The notes under the pieces are model-generated. The model did no database searches. It worked only from the letters and a program-made list of their open reading frames with translations, and was not told the origin of the DNA. The position numbers and the translations under genes were made by a program. This document shows, in pieces, positions 23,409-37,050 of a DNA stretch of 64,000 nt. Location of the stretch: the NCBI RefSeq assembly GCF_000004075.3, contig NC_026657.2, positions 32,086,408-32,150,407 on the forward strand. The letters run 5' to 3'. Positions within the stretch are counted from its first letter, which is position 1, and each line of letters opens with the position of its first letter. This stretch comes from Cucumis sativus. Its lineage: Eukaryota; Streptophyta; Magnoliopsida; Cucurbitales; Cucurbitaceae.

Positions 23409-24060
23409 GAATGAAAGAGAGCAAAAAAACTCCCCAAAATCACCCTTTTTCAGAACACTGTCAAAAAGGGTGAAGTTCAGAATAGTACAAGCTTTTTAAA
23501 AAGAAAAAGAAACGGAAAACCCTCAAAATCCGACCTGTGGAAAATGAAGAAAAATCCTCTGTCAATTTGAAGAACCAAGGAAATGGGTGATTTAATCAGC
23601 TTAATTTGTAAGCAGAGTGGAGATAAGATCTTATAGAAGAAGCCAGAAGAAGAAAAGGGATTAAAAACCCACAAAGGGCAGAAGGATAATGGAAACCAAC
23701 CCACAAGAGAAATAACTAATCAGAGGGCATGGAAGTGAAAAGAGAGAGTAGATGAGAAGGGATTAGAAGAAAGAAGGAAAGAATTGAAGAATCAGAGGGT
23801 CAAAGAAGAAGGAGAATGGGGGATAAAAACGAAAAAGGAGAAGAGGAAAGGAAAGGGAAGGAAAGAAAAGAAAGGGAAAATAAGATGGGATTTGTGAATC
23901 AATCTTGTTTTGGAATGATAGAGAGAGAGAGAGAGAGAGATTGTACGGATTCTAGAGAGGGCAAATCGGGGATTCCCCACTCACGGCCTTTTGCCTTTAC
24001 AGAAGACGCCATTGATTTCCTCTGTTTTTTCCTTTTCTTTAATCAATTGTAACGAAATCG
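23409..24060 (-). promoter_or_regulatory. 5' UTR / proximal promoter of the bHLH130-like gene
   Basis: Purine-rich on the + strand, so CT-rich in the gene's direction, which is typical of plant 5' UTRs and Y-patch promoters. It contains a GA/TC run at about 23921-23941. No clear TATA box could be assigned, and the transcription start is unknown. Confidence 0.4.
23921..23941. repeat. (GA)n microsatellite
   Basis: Perfect GA run about 515 bp upstream of the bHLH130-like ATG. GA/CT arrays in plant promoters can bind BBR/BPC GAGA factors (family knowledge); occupancy here is not shown. Confidence 0.85.
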
Positions 24061-27000
24061 AGACAAAGCTTGCTATTTTCGGGTGATGTTTTGGGAACAG
24101 TCACAGCTATGTTAACTTAGCGGAACCCATTTTCAGTATTATAAAGTAAAATAAATAGATAAAGTTTTTATTTTTCTTTTCCAAAAAAGAAATAAAAAAA
24201 AAAAGAAAAAAAAGCCCATGAAATTCTGTTCTGGAAAGTGGTAGGGACATGGACAAAGATACTCTACTTACAACAAGCTTTCTTTCTTCATTTCTTTTAT
24301 ACAATATAAGTTACAATCATAAATATATATATCAACTAGTTAAGTTAAGTTATAGTCGATCACTACATTACACAAAGTTACATTTATTAAAGTATAAATA
24401 AGTTGCATAAGATATCTATTACATCTTGTATGATAAATGATCTACCTAAACGTATGATATTTATTGATTTAAATAAAGTTATATATTATAGAGCGATGAG
24501 AGAGTGCAACTTCACATTTATTAAAATAGTTATTATAGTTAAAAGTAAACTATAGGATGGGATGGGATGGTAACAACAATCCAAAATTGAAAACTCAAAT
24601 AGTATAATATTGATTGCAAAAAATATCAAAATATTTAGAAGGTTTTGTGTGTTTTTGATAGGTTTGAAAAGAAAGGATTTGTAGAAGTAATTAAGTTTGT
24701 AGTCCTTCAATTAGTAGGAATAGATGTTGTAATAATGTTACAAAAAGTCAAATTGAAATGAGCAGAGGTTAAAGATGGGAGATATGAGTGATGAGAATGG
24801 GGAAGAAGATGGGGGGGTGTTGTGTTTGCTTTCATGGATAAGGGCATCAGAATATCGGCTGGGGAAATGAATGAATACGTCACCGTTTTGCACCGGATCC
24901 ATGCTGCATCTGATTCCTTTCTCGTGAATTTAATTTTATGTATATATTTTTGTGTGTGAGCACAGCAGCCGTCTTTTATAAAAAGCCAAAACCCTTTGCT
25001 CAACAACTTTTATTTATTTTTTATTTTTTATTTTTATATATAAGCCTCAGGCTCCACATCTCCCAATCAATATCTCTTCTCCTCAAAAATACAACTTTAT
25101 CCTTACCTTCTTTCCTAAGTTTTCTTTTTCCCATATTTATATTCTTCTTTTTCTCGTTTCTTCTCCTATTATTCAAATCCAACTCTAAACTATCAAATCA
25201 TCAAATTTAGGATGGCTTCTTCAAATTTGCCAAATCTCGAGTAAACATGTTTTGTCCGTCTTCGCTCAAATGAGTGTAGAGTTTAGGATTCATTTCATAA
25301 TACCCTTTATTTTAAATTGAAATTGATGAGGTTTTTAAAAATGAAATGTAGTGTGTTATTCTCGGTTTTCAAAAAGGAAAACAATATGTTTCATCTTTAG
25401 CGGCAAAATCAAATTGAGCTTCACTACTCAAAAGCATCTACGATTTGGATGTCGGCTTCACCATTCTAAAGAATAAAAACTCTCATTTAAAACATAGAAT
25501 ACATCATTACTTTCATTTAATTTTATCCTTTTTTTTGTATAAATAATAAAATTAAATATAACAAAATTTTAGATTTTATTAATAATAACTTTTATGTTTA
25601 TATGAATTTTTTTCCATATTTTAGTTTAGTTTGTTACATAATATCAATTTTTTTTATTAATTACTAATAGAAAGTTGACTTGATTAATGAATAACTCAAA
25701 ATCTGGTACTGTTTTTTCATTAAATTTTAAATGGTTGAGTTTGAAAATTCAAAAAAAATAAATGCAATATACCCATACATACATATATGTATGAAAATGC
25801 TCACCAATATGTCATAGTGAAAAAGAGGAAATGCTTTATCATGAAATGTCTCATTCAAACGCCAACAAAATGGAGAAGAAATCTCATTCTTCCCCTTCTC
25901 TTTTTTCCCTTTTTTTTCTCTTCACCTTTTTCTCCCTTTCTTCCATTCAATATGATGTAGAAAGAAAAAAAAAAAAAAAGAATTTTCTTAGCACTATAAT
26001 TGTTCATAATTATTTTTTTAAAATCTTTTAGAACAAAAAAAAATATATGATTAGAATATGATGAGATTTTGGAATAGAATATGATCGCACTCTTCCTTAA
26101 AAATGAAAGTAAAAAAGAGAATATGGATTAGGCATTTTGTTTCTTTTGGGATTCTAAAACAATCCATTTAGAATCCATTTTTTAAGTTCTTTAATTTCCA
26201 CTCATTTTACATCCCTTTTTGTTTTCTATATATTTTCTAAATTTACTTTCTAACTTTTAACCATCGAAAATGAACCTTTTTTTAAAAAAATAAAGTTTAT
26301 GTAATTTAATTTAGTTTTTAGCGCAAATGATTGGGTTTAATAATTAATACGCAGTTGACATGCATACAACCCTATAACTTAATTAAAACAAAGTTTATTT
26401 GCTAATCCACATGGACTACGTTTAATTCTATTATTCTCTCTACCAATTTCATATAGTTTCTTTTTTTCTAGAAGAAGGACTAATATTAAGATTAATCGTA
26501 ATTTTCGCTAATAAATTTAATCTAGATGATTGTGTATCTTTATTAAAAAAAAAGCTATGAGTGATATTTAAAATTAAAATTAAACTATATGAAATAAGTA
26601 ATAAATATAAAATTGACTCATCACAACGATGGAAGTAAATGACGTATGAGATATGAAAAAAATGTGAAATTGGGTTCAATAGTCAATATGTTAAAGGTGA
26701 TGACTGAAGATGGCGTTACACATAAAGCCAAACAAACTTTATCTTAACAACGGAAGAAGTCATAAATGAGGAGAGGGTGTTTATGTAATAATAAAAAGAA
26801 AATCTAACTAACCCATTTGTAATTTATATATATATGTGTGTATATATGATAATGAAGATGGGGATTGAAGATTTTTATTTTATTTTGACATATTTTTTGA
26901 GAAGTGGTCCTTTCCCTCTGATGCCTGTGATCAAAAAAGTGAAAGTAGACTTTGAGAGAGAACACATAGTTTATTCAAAATAAGAAATATAATTATAAAA

Positions 27001-27450
27001 GAAATAGAGAGTTGATTTATTTTATTTAGAGAACTTCCAAATAAAGTAAGGTTCCATTATTTTATGTGGAGAGAAATATGTACACGTGAGACTCCCATTT
27101 ACTTCACCACCTTTCCTTTATATTTTTACTATATATATTTTATATATATTTGGTGGTCCTTTTTTATTACATCTTTAATTAGCCTTATCTTTTACTCCTC
27201 GATTCCAAAATAAAGTGTGATGTTATTAAATTTTTGTTGACATTTTTTTATTGTTTGTATGGATATGACGTCAATATCAAAGGAAAATTTATATTTTTAA
27301 TATATTGTAACAATTTTAAGAAATATATCACAAGAAATCACTAATGTAAATATTATTCTATAAATCAAATTTAAGTTATTTCTTGAAGTATAATGGAAGA
27401 AGGAAACAAGAATGTTGTAATTTGAAGGTATCATATTCATATATAATAGT
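24061..27450. other. Intergenic, head to head (bHLH130-like / OTU)
   Basis: AT-rich, no conserved gene. At 25035-25250 there is TATATATAAGCC, then a CT-rich stretch and an ATG in good context with a 10-codon ORF (25212-25244). This could be a non-coding or short-peptide transcript. The rest holds A/T runs and nothing recognisable. Confidence 0.45.
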
Positions 27451-27454
27451 TTTG

Positions 27455-27535
27455 CGCAAAAGGCCTAAAAAAGCCCAAAAGGCCTAAGAGCCCAAACGGC
27501 CATTCATTATTGCATTGCCCAAAGGCCGAAGGAAA
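27455..27535 (+). promoter_or_regulatory. GCCCA-motif cluster upstream of the OTU gene
   Basis: Within about 80 bp there are four GCCCA or AGGCC-type motifs (AAAGCCCAAAAGG, AGAGCCCAAACGGCC, TTGCCCAAAGGCC) in otherwise AT-rich DNA. Such site II-like elements, usually with telo boxes, are typical of broadly expressed plant genes (family knowledge). A telo box follows at 27891. Confidence 0.45.
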
Positions 27536-27890
27536 ACAAATTCTTCTTCTACAACTTACTTTTTTGCGATCTTCTCTGTGGCTTGTTCGAGAGTTTGTTA
27601 TGGAGTGTAAGATCACAAAATAATATTAAAGTTTCATTTATAATACTTAAATGGAAATTAGTCACTTGTAATCTCCAATTGTTGTAATTGAATTTCGATT
27701 TGGGGGAAAAAAAAGTGTGGTTCTGGACGGTGCCCAAATGTTCTTGTTTCATCTTTGGACTTCAAGCACCTCCTTGATGAAGTTACGAACTGAAACAATG
27801 GTAAATTCAGAAGCAACTTCTTCAACACAAATCCAAGAAGACAATATGGGCATTGCCCTTTTCTACTCTCCAACCAATTTCCGCTACTTA

Positions 27891-27899
27891 AAACCCTAA
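27891..27899 (+). promoter_or_regulatory. telo box (AAACCCTAA) near the OTU gene 5' exon
   Basis: Exact AAACCCTAA about 70 bp before the donor of the 5' UTR exon. Telo boxes near the start site commonly co-occur with site II motifs in housekeeping genes. Confidence 0.5.
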
Positions 27900-27904
27900 A
27901 TCTC

Positions 27905-27965
27905 AACGTGGCTCTGTCGTCTCTGTGTTCTTGCCTCAAAATTAATCTCAAAGTTATCCTTTCAG
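27905..27965 (+). other. Probable non-coding 5' UTR exon of the OTU gene
   Basis: The stretch after the telo box ends in CTTTCAG|GTATTC. The coding exon 1.8 kb downstream is preceded by the acceptor TTCCTCAG at 29801-29802, 11 bp before the ATG. A 5' UTR intron of 27966-29802 explains both. The 5' limit is approximate. Confidence 0.55.
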
Positions 27966-28027
27966 GTATTCTTTCCTTTAACCCCATTTCTTGAATCTTA
28001 TGCCATGTTTTCGGTTTCCTTCTTCCT

Positions 28028-28029
28028 CT

Positions 28030-28065
<36 letters not shown>

Positions 28066-28067
28066 TC
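28028..28067. repeat. (TTTC)n microsatellite in the OTU 5' UTR intron
   Basis: About ten perfect tetranucleotide copies, about 60 bp after the intron donor. Confidence 0.9.
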
Positions 28068-29813
28068 ACGTGCTTTTCGGTTTTTCTTCCTATTTTTAAA
28101 TCTCCTTCCTTTGTTTCTCCCTTCTTTGATTTGATCGTATTCTTTGCTTCTGTTCATCTTTCGCCCTTTGATTTCGTTTTTTTTTCGAATAAAATAAAAT
28201 AATCGGGTTTTGTGATTCGATTTGTTTATCGAGTTTGTTCTTAGTTCTTTCATAAACTTTGTGTTCAGAGTTTGCTGATTCTTGGTTTTGCCATTTTTCT
28301 TTAGTCTGTGGTAATGGGGTCTCTTACTATCTCTTTTATTGTTGTTTCTCTTTTTCCTCCTTTCATTCCTTGTTAATTTTCTTTTGGGTTTGTGCATTTA
28401 TACCCGCTTGCTGGAACTTTGGTTTGTATTTCGTAAATTGTAACATTATGCAAATACGTAATGCCAAAAATGTTTTTTTTTTTTTTTTTTGAATAATTGG
28501 AGCTGAACTTTAATTCTTAGTCATTGGATATTTGAGGTTTTATGAGCTGTGGTAGGTTGAAAATTGAAGTCATATTCTATAGGGTTGTTTATTATAATTT
28601 TGATTTTCATGGATAATAAAATTGTTTAGTATGTTGATCAAATCATTATTAAATGTAATGCTTGAACCAATTACAGTGTTATTTTCAAGATTGAAAATTG
28701 AAGGGGAGACAATGACTGATATGGAACACATTGTGTATTAGTTTTTTTTAGTGAAACAAGTAATTTGCCTGTTAAAGACTTCTAAGAAAAGGCTTATACC
28801 TGCTAAGAATGTATTCTACAGATACTAATAACTGTAAGGCGAATTGGGTTGTGCTACATATTGACAACATCAAAATTTTCAGCTTAATTGGACTATGAAG
28901 CCTAACCCTATCTTTGAAATACATGAAATGGTAGGTTGTCATTTTTTTTTCTTTTTCCTGAACAACACTACTGTTAAACGGCTTTCTGTTTTTGGAAATT
29001 TTCTCAATTTAGGCCTCGATTGTTAACCATTTGGATGGTTGTACTTTGTTTTTTGTTTTCGGATTTTGGAAATCACGCTTATAAGTTATAAACTCTACTT
29101 CTATCTATAAGTTCTCATACTAGTAGGGTAAGAGAACCAAGTAGCCTAGGTAGAGCCTTCCTCTTCCTATTTTTCGGTCTATCATTAGCTTCTTCCGACT
29201 TCTGTATACTTGTAAATGCTTCTCTACTTATTAGATTACCTCGTTGAGTTGAGACCAAGTAAGAACTTGAATATCTGCTCCTCTGCTATTTTAGAACTTA
29301 AGTAAATACCTTACTTTGATAGCTAACAATTTCCTCATGTATCTCATTCATTAGATTTATTTTCCCATTCGAGGAGAGAAATTGAAATCCATACAGCTTA
29401 GAATATTTAAAGGATTTCTATATAACTCCTCTTGTTATTATATATAATGTAAATATGCAATTAGTATACATCCTATAACAAGATGATAATGAAATGTATT
29501 GAACACTACTCGAAATGGTTTGCTTTTAGTACATAACCATACATTTTTTTTAACCAACGGAACCGTTCTTCAAAAAGAAAAATGTAGCTGAATGAATATG
29601 AATGTTGGATGATATAAGATGGTTGAATTAGTTATTTGTTGTGGAAGATCACTTTTGCATGGTCTGCATGGATGGTCATCTGTTTTGTTCTTTTCTTTGT
29701 CACCCTTTCTGTTTAATTTTAATTGGTCCAGTTCAATTAAATTGTTTGTAATTGTACCAATGTAATGCTTTCAATTGTTGATTTGTTCTGTTAATTCCTC
29801 AGGCTGCTCCACC

Positions 29814-31298
29814 ATGAGTATTGGTTCAATTAGTATTTGTACAAGGAATGCTGTTCCTCTGAACTTACGCACACAGATGGGCAGCAACATCTGTACAGTG
29901 CTATCCCGGAGAACATCGACTTCATGCTGTTCCTATGGAATTTCAAGACCAAAGTATGCCGATCAATCCGTTACCACAATATCGTCTTGTTCACCAAATA
30001 CTAGCCAAAGATTTCAGGCCGGAGGCTGTCTCAGTACTTGCTTCTCCAGACGGTCAATTGACTTTCAAGCTTTTACCGTTAAAGATTTGATCACCGATGG
30101 AGGATCACGTGGTAGAGACGTTGAAATTTCACTGGCATGTAAAGGTATGAATGTGAAGCTCTCAATCCCCAATGATGGGACATTTAGCAAAATCAAATAT
30201 AACATGCGATGGCCAGAAAGATGGGCATCTGCTGGCTTAGTTTTTGGGTGGGTGGTTTGTTATTCAACTTCTGAACCAGTCCATGCTGAAGCAGCTTATG
30301 AAAAAGATGATAATGAAGAAAACTCTGATTCATCTCATGTCAAACTCTCTCATGGAAAAAAGGTTTACACCGACTATTCTGTTATCGGTGAGCATCTCAG
30401 TCTTCCTCTCCTTGTTTTGCGTTGCATGATCAATTGTTGCCATTGAAGTACCATTGGATTAAAGGGGAAATTGTGGTAATGTAAGCAACCTGTTTGTTCT
30501 GGACAGGAATTCCTGGAGATGGAAGATGTTTGTTCCGCTCAGTCGCTCATGGTGCTTGTTTGAGATCTGGGAAACCAGCTCCAAGTGAGAGCCTTCAGAG
30601 AGATTTGGCAGACGAATTGCGGTCCAACGTACGTTTTGTTTGTTTTTAAGAGAATACCATGGTTACACTTCCACACACCCTACTATACTAATCTAGATTC
30701 CATCTTTCGTTTCAATTTCTTTGCAAATTTGTATATGGATGCTCGGAACGATGAATCACACAAACACATCTTTCAGGTTGCAGATGAGTTCATCAAGAGA
30801 CGTGAGGAAACAGAATGGTTAATCTCCCTCCCTTTCTCTAGTCTCTCACACAAAATGAGTTTCACATCAATGACTTTACCTGTGTATTTGAAATTGGGTT
30901 TTGCTACTTGTGTTGTTTAACAGGTTTGTTGAAGGCGATTTCGATACGTACATGTCCAATATGCGAAACCCACACGTGTGGGGAGGGGAGCCGGAGTTAT
31001 TCATGGCTTCACATGTTCTTCAGTAAGTTATTTATTTCTCTATCAATCTCTGTGTTGTGTACTGCCTACTACATATCAGTGATTTGTTTATGACGAAGAG
31101 TGTTATTGTTGCTGCTGCTGCAGGGCACCTATCATAGTGTACATGTACGATAAAGATTCTGGTGGGTTGATTTCCATTGCTGAATATGGCGATGAATATG
31201 GCAAAGAAAATCCAATCAGAGTTCTGTACCATGGTTTTGGCCATTACGATGCTTTGCAAATTCCTGCTAATCAAGGAGTAGGTAGATCTAAACTTTAG
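29814..31298 (+). CDS. OTU-domain cysteine protease (deubiquitinase-like)
   Basis: Five coding exons join in phase: 29814-30387, 30507-30628, 30777-30817, 30924-31022 and 31124-31298, giving 336 residues. The N-terminal 150 residues are Ser/Thr/Arg-rich, like an organellar transit region but not conclusive, and include a hydrophobic stretch (about 141-157). The OTU domain follows: IPGDGRCLFRSVAHG with catalytic Cys about 199 and the upstream Asp (196), then GDFDTY and WGGEPEL, then APIIVYMYD and the catalytic His in FGHYDAL (about 319). OTU enzymes cleave ubiquitin chains; linkage preference cannot be read from sequence. Organisation resembles the Arabidopsis OTU gene At3g57810 (from memory), which neighbours bHLH60 and a GH28 gene, as here. 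The ATG is the first after the 5' UTR intron. Confidence 0.9.
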
Positions 31299-32880
31299 TC
31301 TTCTAAATTAATTATTTCTCAATCAAATTACATTCTCTTTTATTATATATAATAAATTTCTCTCCATCCCACTTAGAATTCGCTCTATATTCAATGTTAG
31401 TGGAAAATAGCTTTTAGTTTTTAGTTTTTTGAAAAGTTGACTTAGTAAGTATTACTCTTACTACGAGTTTAGTTGTTTCATTATCTCATTATCTACTCTC
31501 CGAAGTCGAATACGGAAAACTAAAAAAATTGGTTTAGATTTGGCTAAAAATTCATACCTTTTGTTTGGAAAGTAAACGTTACGAGAAAATAAATACAATT
31601 TTAGCCAAATGTCATTAGTGACTTGTTAGATCATTAATATTAGTTTAAAGTGTTCATGGATTGAGTTGGATTTAGATATTGATCAAATCCAACTGTTAAT
31701 AATGAACTCATTCATACCCGACTATCAAATATTTAGGTTGAATATTCATGTCTTATTGAATTGAGTTGGGTAACTCACATGGAAAAAGTGAAATTATAAA
31801 TAACATTCAATCAAATATTTACCCTTCATACAAATTAAGTGGAATAAATAATTTGTCAGACTTGTCACATTGAAAAAGAAATTATAAAATTATAGTAAAT
31901 TTACTGTAAGAAAAATAAATATTTAGTTCAAATACTATTTTTAGTCCATAGTTATTTAAATTTAGTTTTAAATGGCAAAACTATATTCTCCCTACTTTTA
32001 ATTAATCTTAAATTCATTTCCTACTAATTTATTGTTAAATTTCTCAAAAACTTTATTATTATCCATTATCATTTTTATTACAAATTTTAAAAATATATTA
32101 ACATTGTACTAAAATTATTATTATTAAATCAATTTTAACTTGAATGTACTAAAATACTCTCTTAATAATATTGGAAGGTAATATTGTAATAGTTATACAA
32201 GTGTATGTAAGATTAGATAATGGGAATGTTATAGGATGATTAGAGAGAGGTTGAAGGTAAGGGTAAGGGTAGTGAATAGCATAATCCCAAACCATATCTT
32301 AGGGCAGATAGACTGAACCCATGTAGTTGACATAAACACCACAATTGATTTTCCACTCCAAAAATAATAAAAGAAGAAAAAAGAAGAAGAAGAGAGTATA
32401 GGTAGAGGTAATTAGGAAAAAAGTAAGAGACATAGACAAAGACAGAGAGATAGGAGTATGTATAGTGAGAGTAGACAACTTTGGCAGATCAACACATTTT
32501 GCTTACACCTTCTCTAACATCTTCCTATCTCTTTTGGACCCACTTTCTTTCTTTCTTTTCTTTTTCTTTTTCTTTTTATTTCTTTCTCTCTTCATTTTTT
32601 CTCAATTTTGTGCTTTGGGATTCCCTTATTAACTGCTTAATTAACTCTTTAATGCTTTCCATTTCAATTAAGTAGTGTCCATAAGCTTAATTTTCAAAAA
32701 CAAAAACAAAATAGCTATCGATTCGAACCTTGAACAACTATTCATACCTCAACAAAGGGAAGGTTTGTACTTTTCTTTTCTTCTTTTAAAATATGGAACA
32801 TTAAAAATGTGGTGAAGTATATGAAATATAGTGATAAGGGAATTAAATAGACACATTTTCAAAGTTTTAGGCATAGGAAC

Positions 32881-32883
<3 letters not shown>

Positions 32884-32914
<31 letters not shown>
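32884..32914. repeat. (TA)n microsatellite
   Basis: About 15 TA dinucleotides, the longest pure run in the window. Confidence 0.9.
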
Positions 32915-32916
<2 letters not shown>

Positions 32917-33136
32917 ACACTCGAAAATATATAATTATTCTTAAGCCATGATGAATTATTGATGTTATTTGAACTATGCTTGTTTTTTAAGTTTAGTCTA
33001 CTTATGTACATCCATCGTCGGGAACCTTTTTAATTGTTCTATAATTTTTTTAAGAAAGAAAATTACAAAATTAGTCCTTAATTTTTTAAATATAAAGATT
33101 TGTTAGATATTTTTTTAAAGATTGAGGGGAGGACAA

Positions 33137-33156
33137 ATATATATATATATATATAT
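33137..33156. repeat. (TA)n microsatellite
   Basis: About ten TA dinucleotides just before the GGCCC-rich island. Confidence 0.85.
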
Positions 33157-36100
33157 GGAATTTGGGAGTAAACTATAATATAGGAAAAAAACAAGATGGG
33201 GCCTACCACCTACTTTAGTCTAATCAGGGCTTACGTCTTCAGCTATGGGCCCATTGCAAGTGGCCCTCCAACATATCGGCCCACCACCTCACTCCACTTG
33301 TCCCCTCCCCCGGGCCCTTTTTCTTCTTCTTCTTTTATTTTCATTATTTCTTTATTTGTTTTTTTATTATTAAATATGCCTCCCAACAATATTTTATGGA
33401 AAAAAGAGACATTTTTAAAAATAACAATAAAGCAATGAATATATGAAATATAATAAGGTTTTAGATTATATTAATGATATTCACTAACAAATAACTATAG
33501 AAAAAAGAAAAAGGAAAGAGTGAAAATTGATTGGGAAAGAAAAAAAGGGAAGAAATGGAGTGGGGCCAAAAAGTAGAAGAGGGGGCCATAGGATTGAAAA
33601 TGAGAGTTAGGGCCATTGGAGGGTCCCTAACCCTAAGCAATTGGGAGAAGTACCTTTAGAATGGGCTAATGGGCCTCAAAACGACGACATTTCATTATTG
33701 ATTTCTAAACAAAAGTCTTTGTGTTTTGTTTGGCACCTGCTTTTCCATATCCTCACAAAATACATACCTAACCTAACCAAAATTTTAAAAATTTTAAAAA
33801 TTATAAAACACTCCATCTTAATTTTCCGTACACTATTTTTTTCCCTTTATAAACTATTTTCCTTTTTCTTTTTTATTATACTCCAATCAAACTTCAATTT
33901 AAACTTTTACCTAAAATTAAAATTTCTTTACTATTCTCACCTATACTCCTTCTAAACCTAAACATTCATTCAATTGAAATTGAAATTCTAAGCTTAGAAA
34001 ACAAAATAATCTTTATAATATTATTAAGTGGTTTTCAAAGTTATTGTTGTATGATTATCGAATTTAAGATTCATAAATTACGAAAGTTTGATCTTTCATT
34101 CTCATATTTATTGTACTAAAAACGATGTACAATCATTTAATTAAAATTGAAGAGAATAATGTAATGATGTAGAAGAATATCGTTGTATAGAGAGTTTTTT
34201 TACGTTATTGAATGTTTTTGTATGTTAAAGAATATAAATTATTGTTATCATTAAATTCTTTAAACCAAAAGCAAATGAGTATCACTTTCCAATATTAGTA
34301 GTCCAAAAACTTAATGATAATTTTCACAAACTATCTTCAATCACAAATCACTTTATGCTATTTACTATTTAGCGTGGACTTTTCCTCACCCGCAAAACAA
34401 TCAACACTTCTAATATATTGAATGATACACCCAAAGCTTAAAAACTCACATTTTTAATAATTGAAAACAAAAAACTTTTCAAGTGAGACAATATGAATAA
34501 ATTTTCATGAATCTCATCACAAAAACAAAAAGAAATAATGAAGCCATGGTAACAACAACGTATACTTAATATGTAAAGAAAAATCATTGAAGAGATGAAA
34601 GAGGGTTTTATGTATTTTTAGAAAAATGCAAAACCGTAATGAAAATTGATTGATAGAACAAAGTAACTTTTTTAAATTTTGTAATATAGAAGGAAAAAAA
34701 AAAGCATTGAATTGGAAAAAATAATATGGTTGAGAAAATTGAAAGAAGAGATGAAAAGAAATTATATATATATTATATGGTTTGATATTATTAATTGGTG
34801 AAATTGATTGGAGTGTTATTTTATTTTATTTTTTGAATTATAATTTTGAAATATTGGGTGGGAGCCAGTTGAAATCATGTCTCCAGCTCATTTGATAGTG
34901 CTCTCCCATCCCACACTATCTCATATCCCTTTCAACTTCTCCATCAATTAAATTAATATATACACATACATGACATTTCATTATTTCTTCATTTATAAGT
35001 CTTTTGTATCTATTCTTATTTTCTTTTACGTCATAATTACCTACATTTACATTTTCTATCTCACTAACTATGTCATGTACATTATATTAGGATGATAAAA
35101 GGTATATCTAATTCAACTTTTTAAATTGGAATTATCTAATTCAGTTACATTGGATTAAACTGTTGTTAGCAAAAAGAATTAAATTAAATTATTATCGAAT
35201 TGAAAATGCATAGGATAAAATTAAAAAAAAAAAAGAGTTGAGAAAATGGTCCTTTAGAAATTATTTAGAACTTTTTAGGTTGTTTCCTAAAATGATTTGA
35301 TGGGCAGTAACGACTTTTCCATCATTTATTTGTCAAGGTATGAAAAGCCTAATTTTATAATTGTAATATCCATAAGGTACAATGTCTTCAAAAACACATT
35401 ACAATTGTATATAATAAGTTTGCATCTTACATATATAATATGCAAAATGATTGGAATAATGATCTCAACCAAAAGAGATAAAGAATGAAAAAAAGATAAA
35501 ACTCCTTAATTAGTCCTAGTCTATATAAAACAAGAACACTAACGGTTCATAAGAGTATACAACATGTTCTTCACAATCCATAAAGCTTTAACGAAGATTT
35601 TTGTAGCATAAAATTCACGTATATAGATGATTAAATGAGGTAAACATCAAAGTTTAAGACATTAAACAAAGAAAATGGGGAATTTAATGGAAACAAAAGC
35701 ATAAGACAGGTAAGATGGGTAGTTGACAAAAGAGAAGCACTCTAACATCAAATTCAATCCCAAAAAATTGGTTTTGATTATCAATCAATCAATATATATA
35801 ACAAACACACTCCATTTTGATTTGACTTCTTGGTCTTTTGGGCCTAAAATTTTAATCTATATATTTAACTAACTCTACATCACTAATTTCTATGTCTAAT
35901 CTTATTAATTTCCTAATTTATAATCTCTAATAATAAAACTATGTCATCTTTATTCATGGAGATATGTTTAAGAGTGACCGTGGGATATATGAAAAAGGAT
36001 AAAACATATTGTTTAATTAAAAGAATTAGATACCCATGTAGGTCTAAGAGAGTATTTGTATGCATATTAGAGATTACCTAGGGACATCCAAGAGTAGATA

Positions 36101-36984
36101 TTCATAGCTTTTTTTTTTTCGATTTGAATTTATCTTCGTAGAAATAAAAAAGTAGTCGTTACTATATAATATAAAATAAAACAAAACAAATTTAAATGTC
36201 ATTCATCATTTCAATTAAATATAAAGGGTTTTAATCATGATAACAATAAGAATTTAATGTGGGCCAAATTTGATAGAAAATGAAATGAAAAGAGTTTAGT
36301 TTCAACAAAGTGGGCCAAATTATATGGTGTTTATTATTGTAGCATGAAATTTAATTAATTTAATAATCAAGGACAGATCAATTAATAATAATAAGAATAA
36401 CATAGCTATTATCTCTACTTTCAACTACTATGTTTTATTCAATCATGAAACAATTATTTTTAGCACGAAAGTATGGTTATGAGATTAAATTATTAGTTCA
36501 TGAAGTACAAATAATAACATAGTTAAGGGTTTTTGACATCTAAATTAGCACTTTAACGTATGAGCTTTAGTACGAAAATTCTTAAATTTAGTCCATTCTC
36601 GAGTTGATTTTGATAATTTAATTTCTATGTAAGCAAATAGGAGATGAGAATTGAGATTTTACCTAAAATCCTAAAGTTTAAAACTAAATTGAAAATTTTC
36701 TCAAAATTAATTGATAAAAGAACAAAATTAATATATGAACAGATACTGGTTGGTATTTGTATAAGAAAGTGATGTATTTTTTGACTCATTTATTATGTTA
36801 AAGATTGAGAAGAAAAATGATGAGGTGGGGAGATAGTAAGATCCAATTAAAGAAGAGTATTGTGTTATTAATGAAATAAGCTTGATTAATTATGGGACAA
36901 AAATGTTAGATAATGACTCTTTTTGCCTAAAACCATTTCTCTGACATCTCCCTTTTTGTGTGGGGCTCACATGTCAGAACTCTA

Positions 36985-37050
36985 CTCTTTCCCCTGTCAT
37001 ACACGTGTCCCTGGCCCACGCACGTGCCTCCTTCCAATGGGCCTTCTCCA
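36985..37050. promoter_or_regulatory. G-box pair (ABRE-like) in an isolated GC-richer island
   Basis: ACACGTGTCC and GCACGTGCC lie about 20 bp apart, followed by CCACGTTG. The three ACGT cores sit in an island GC-richer than the surrounding DNA. The arrangement resembles a bZIP/bHLH-responsive promoter, but no conserved gene starts in the next 2 kb; only a 28-codon ORF at 37114-37200 follows. Confidence 0.4.

Noticed and set aside
27549-27987. Minus-strand frames near the OTU promoter
   Set aside because: They overlap the OTU 5' region; no family similarity, and one begins at a non-ATG codon.
27978-28397. 139-codon Lys/Arg-rich minus-strand frame
   Set aside because: Produced by the TTTC microsatellite and T-rich intron read backwards; low complexity.
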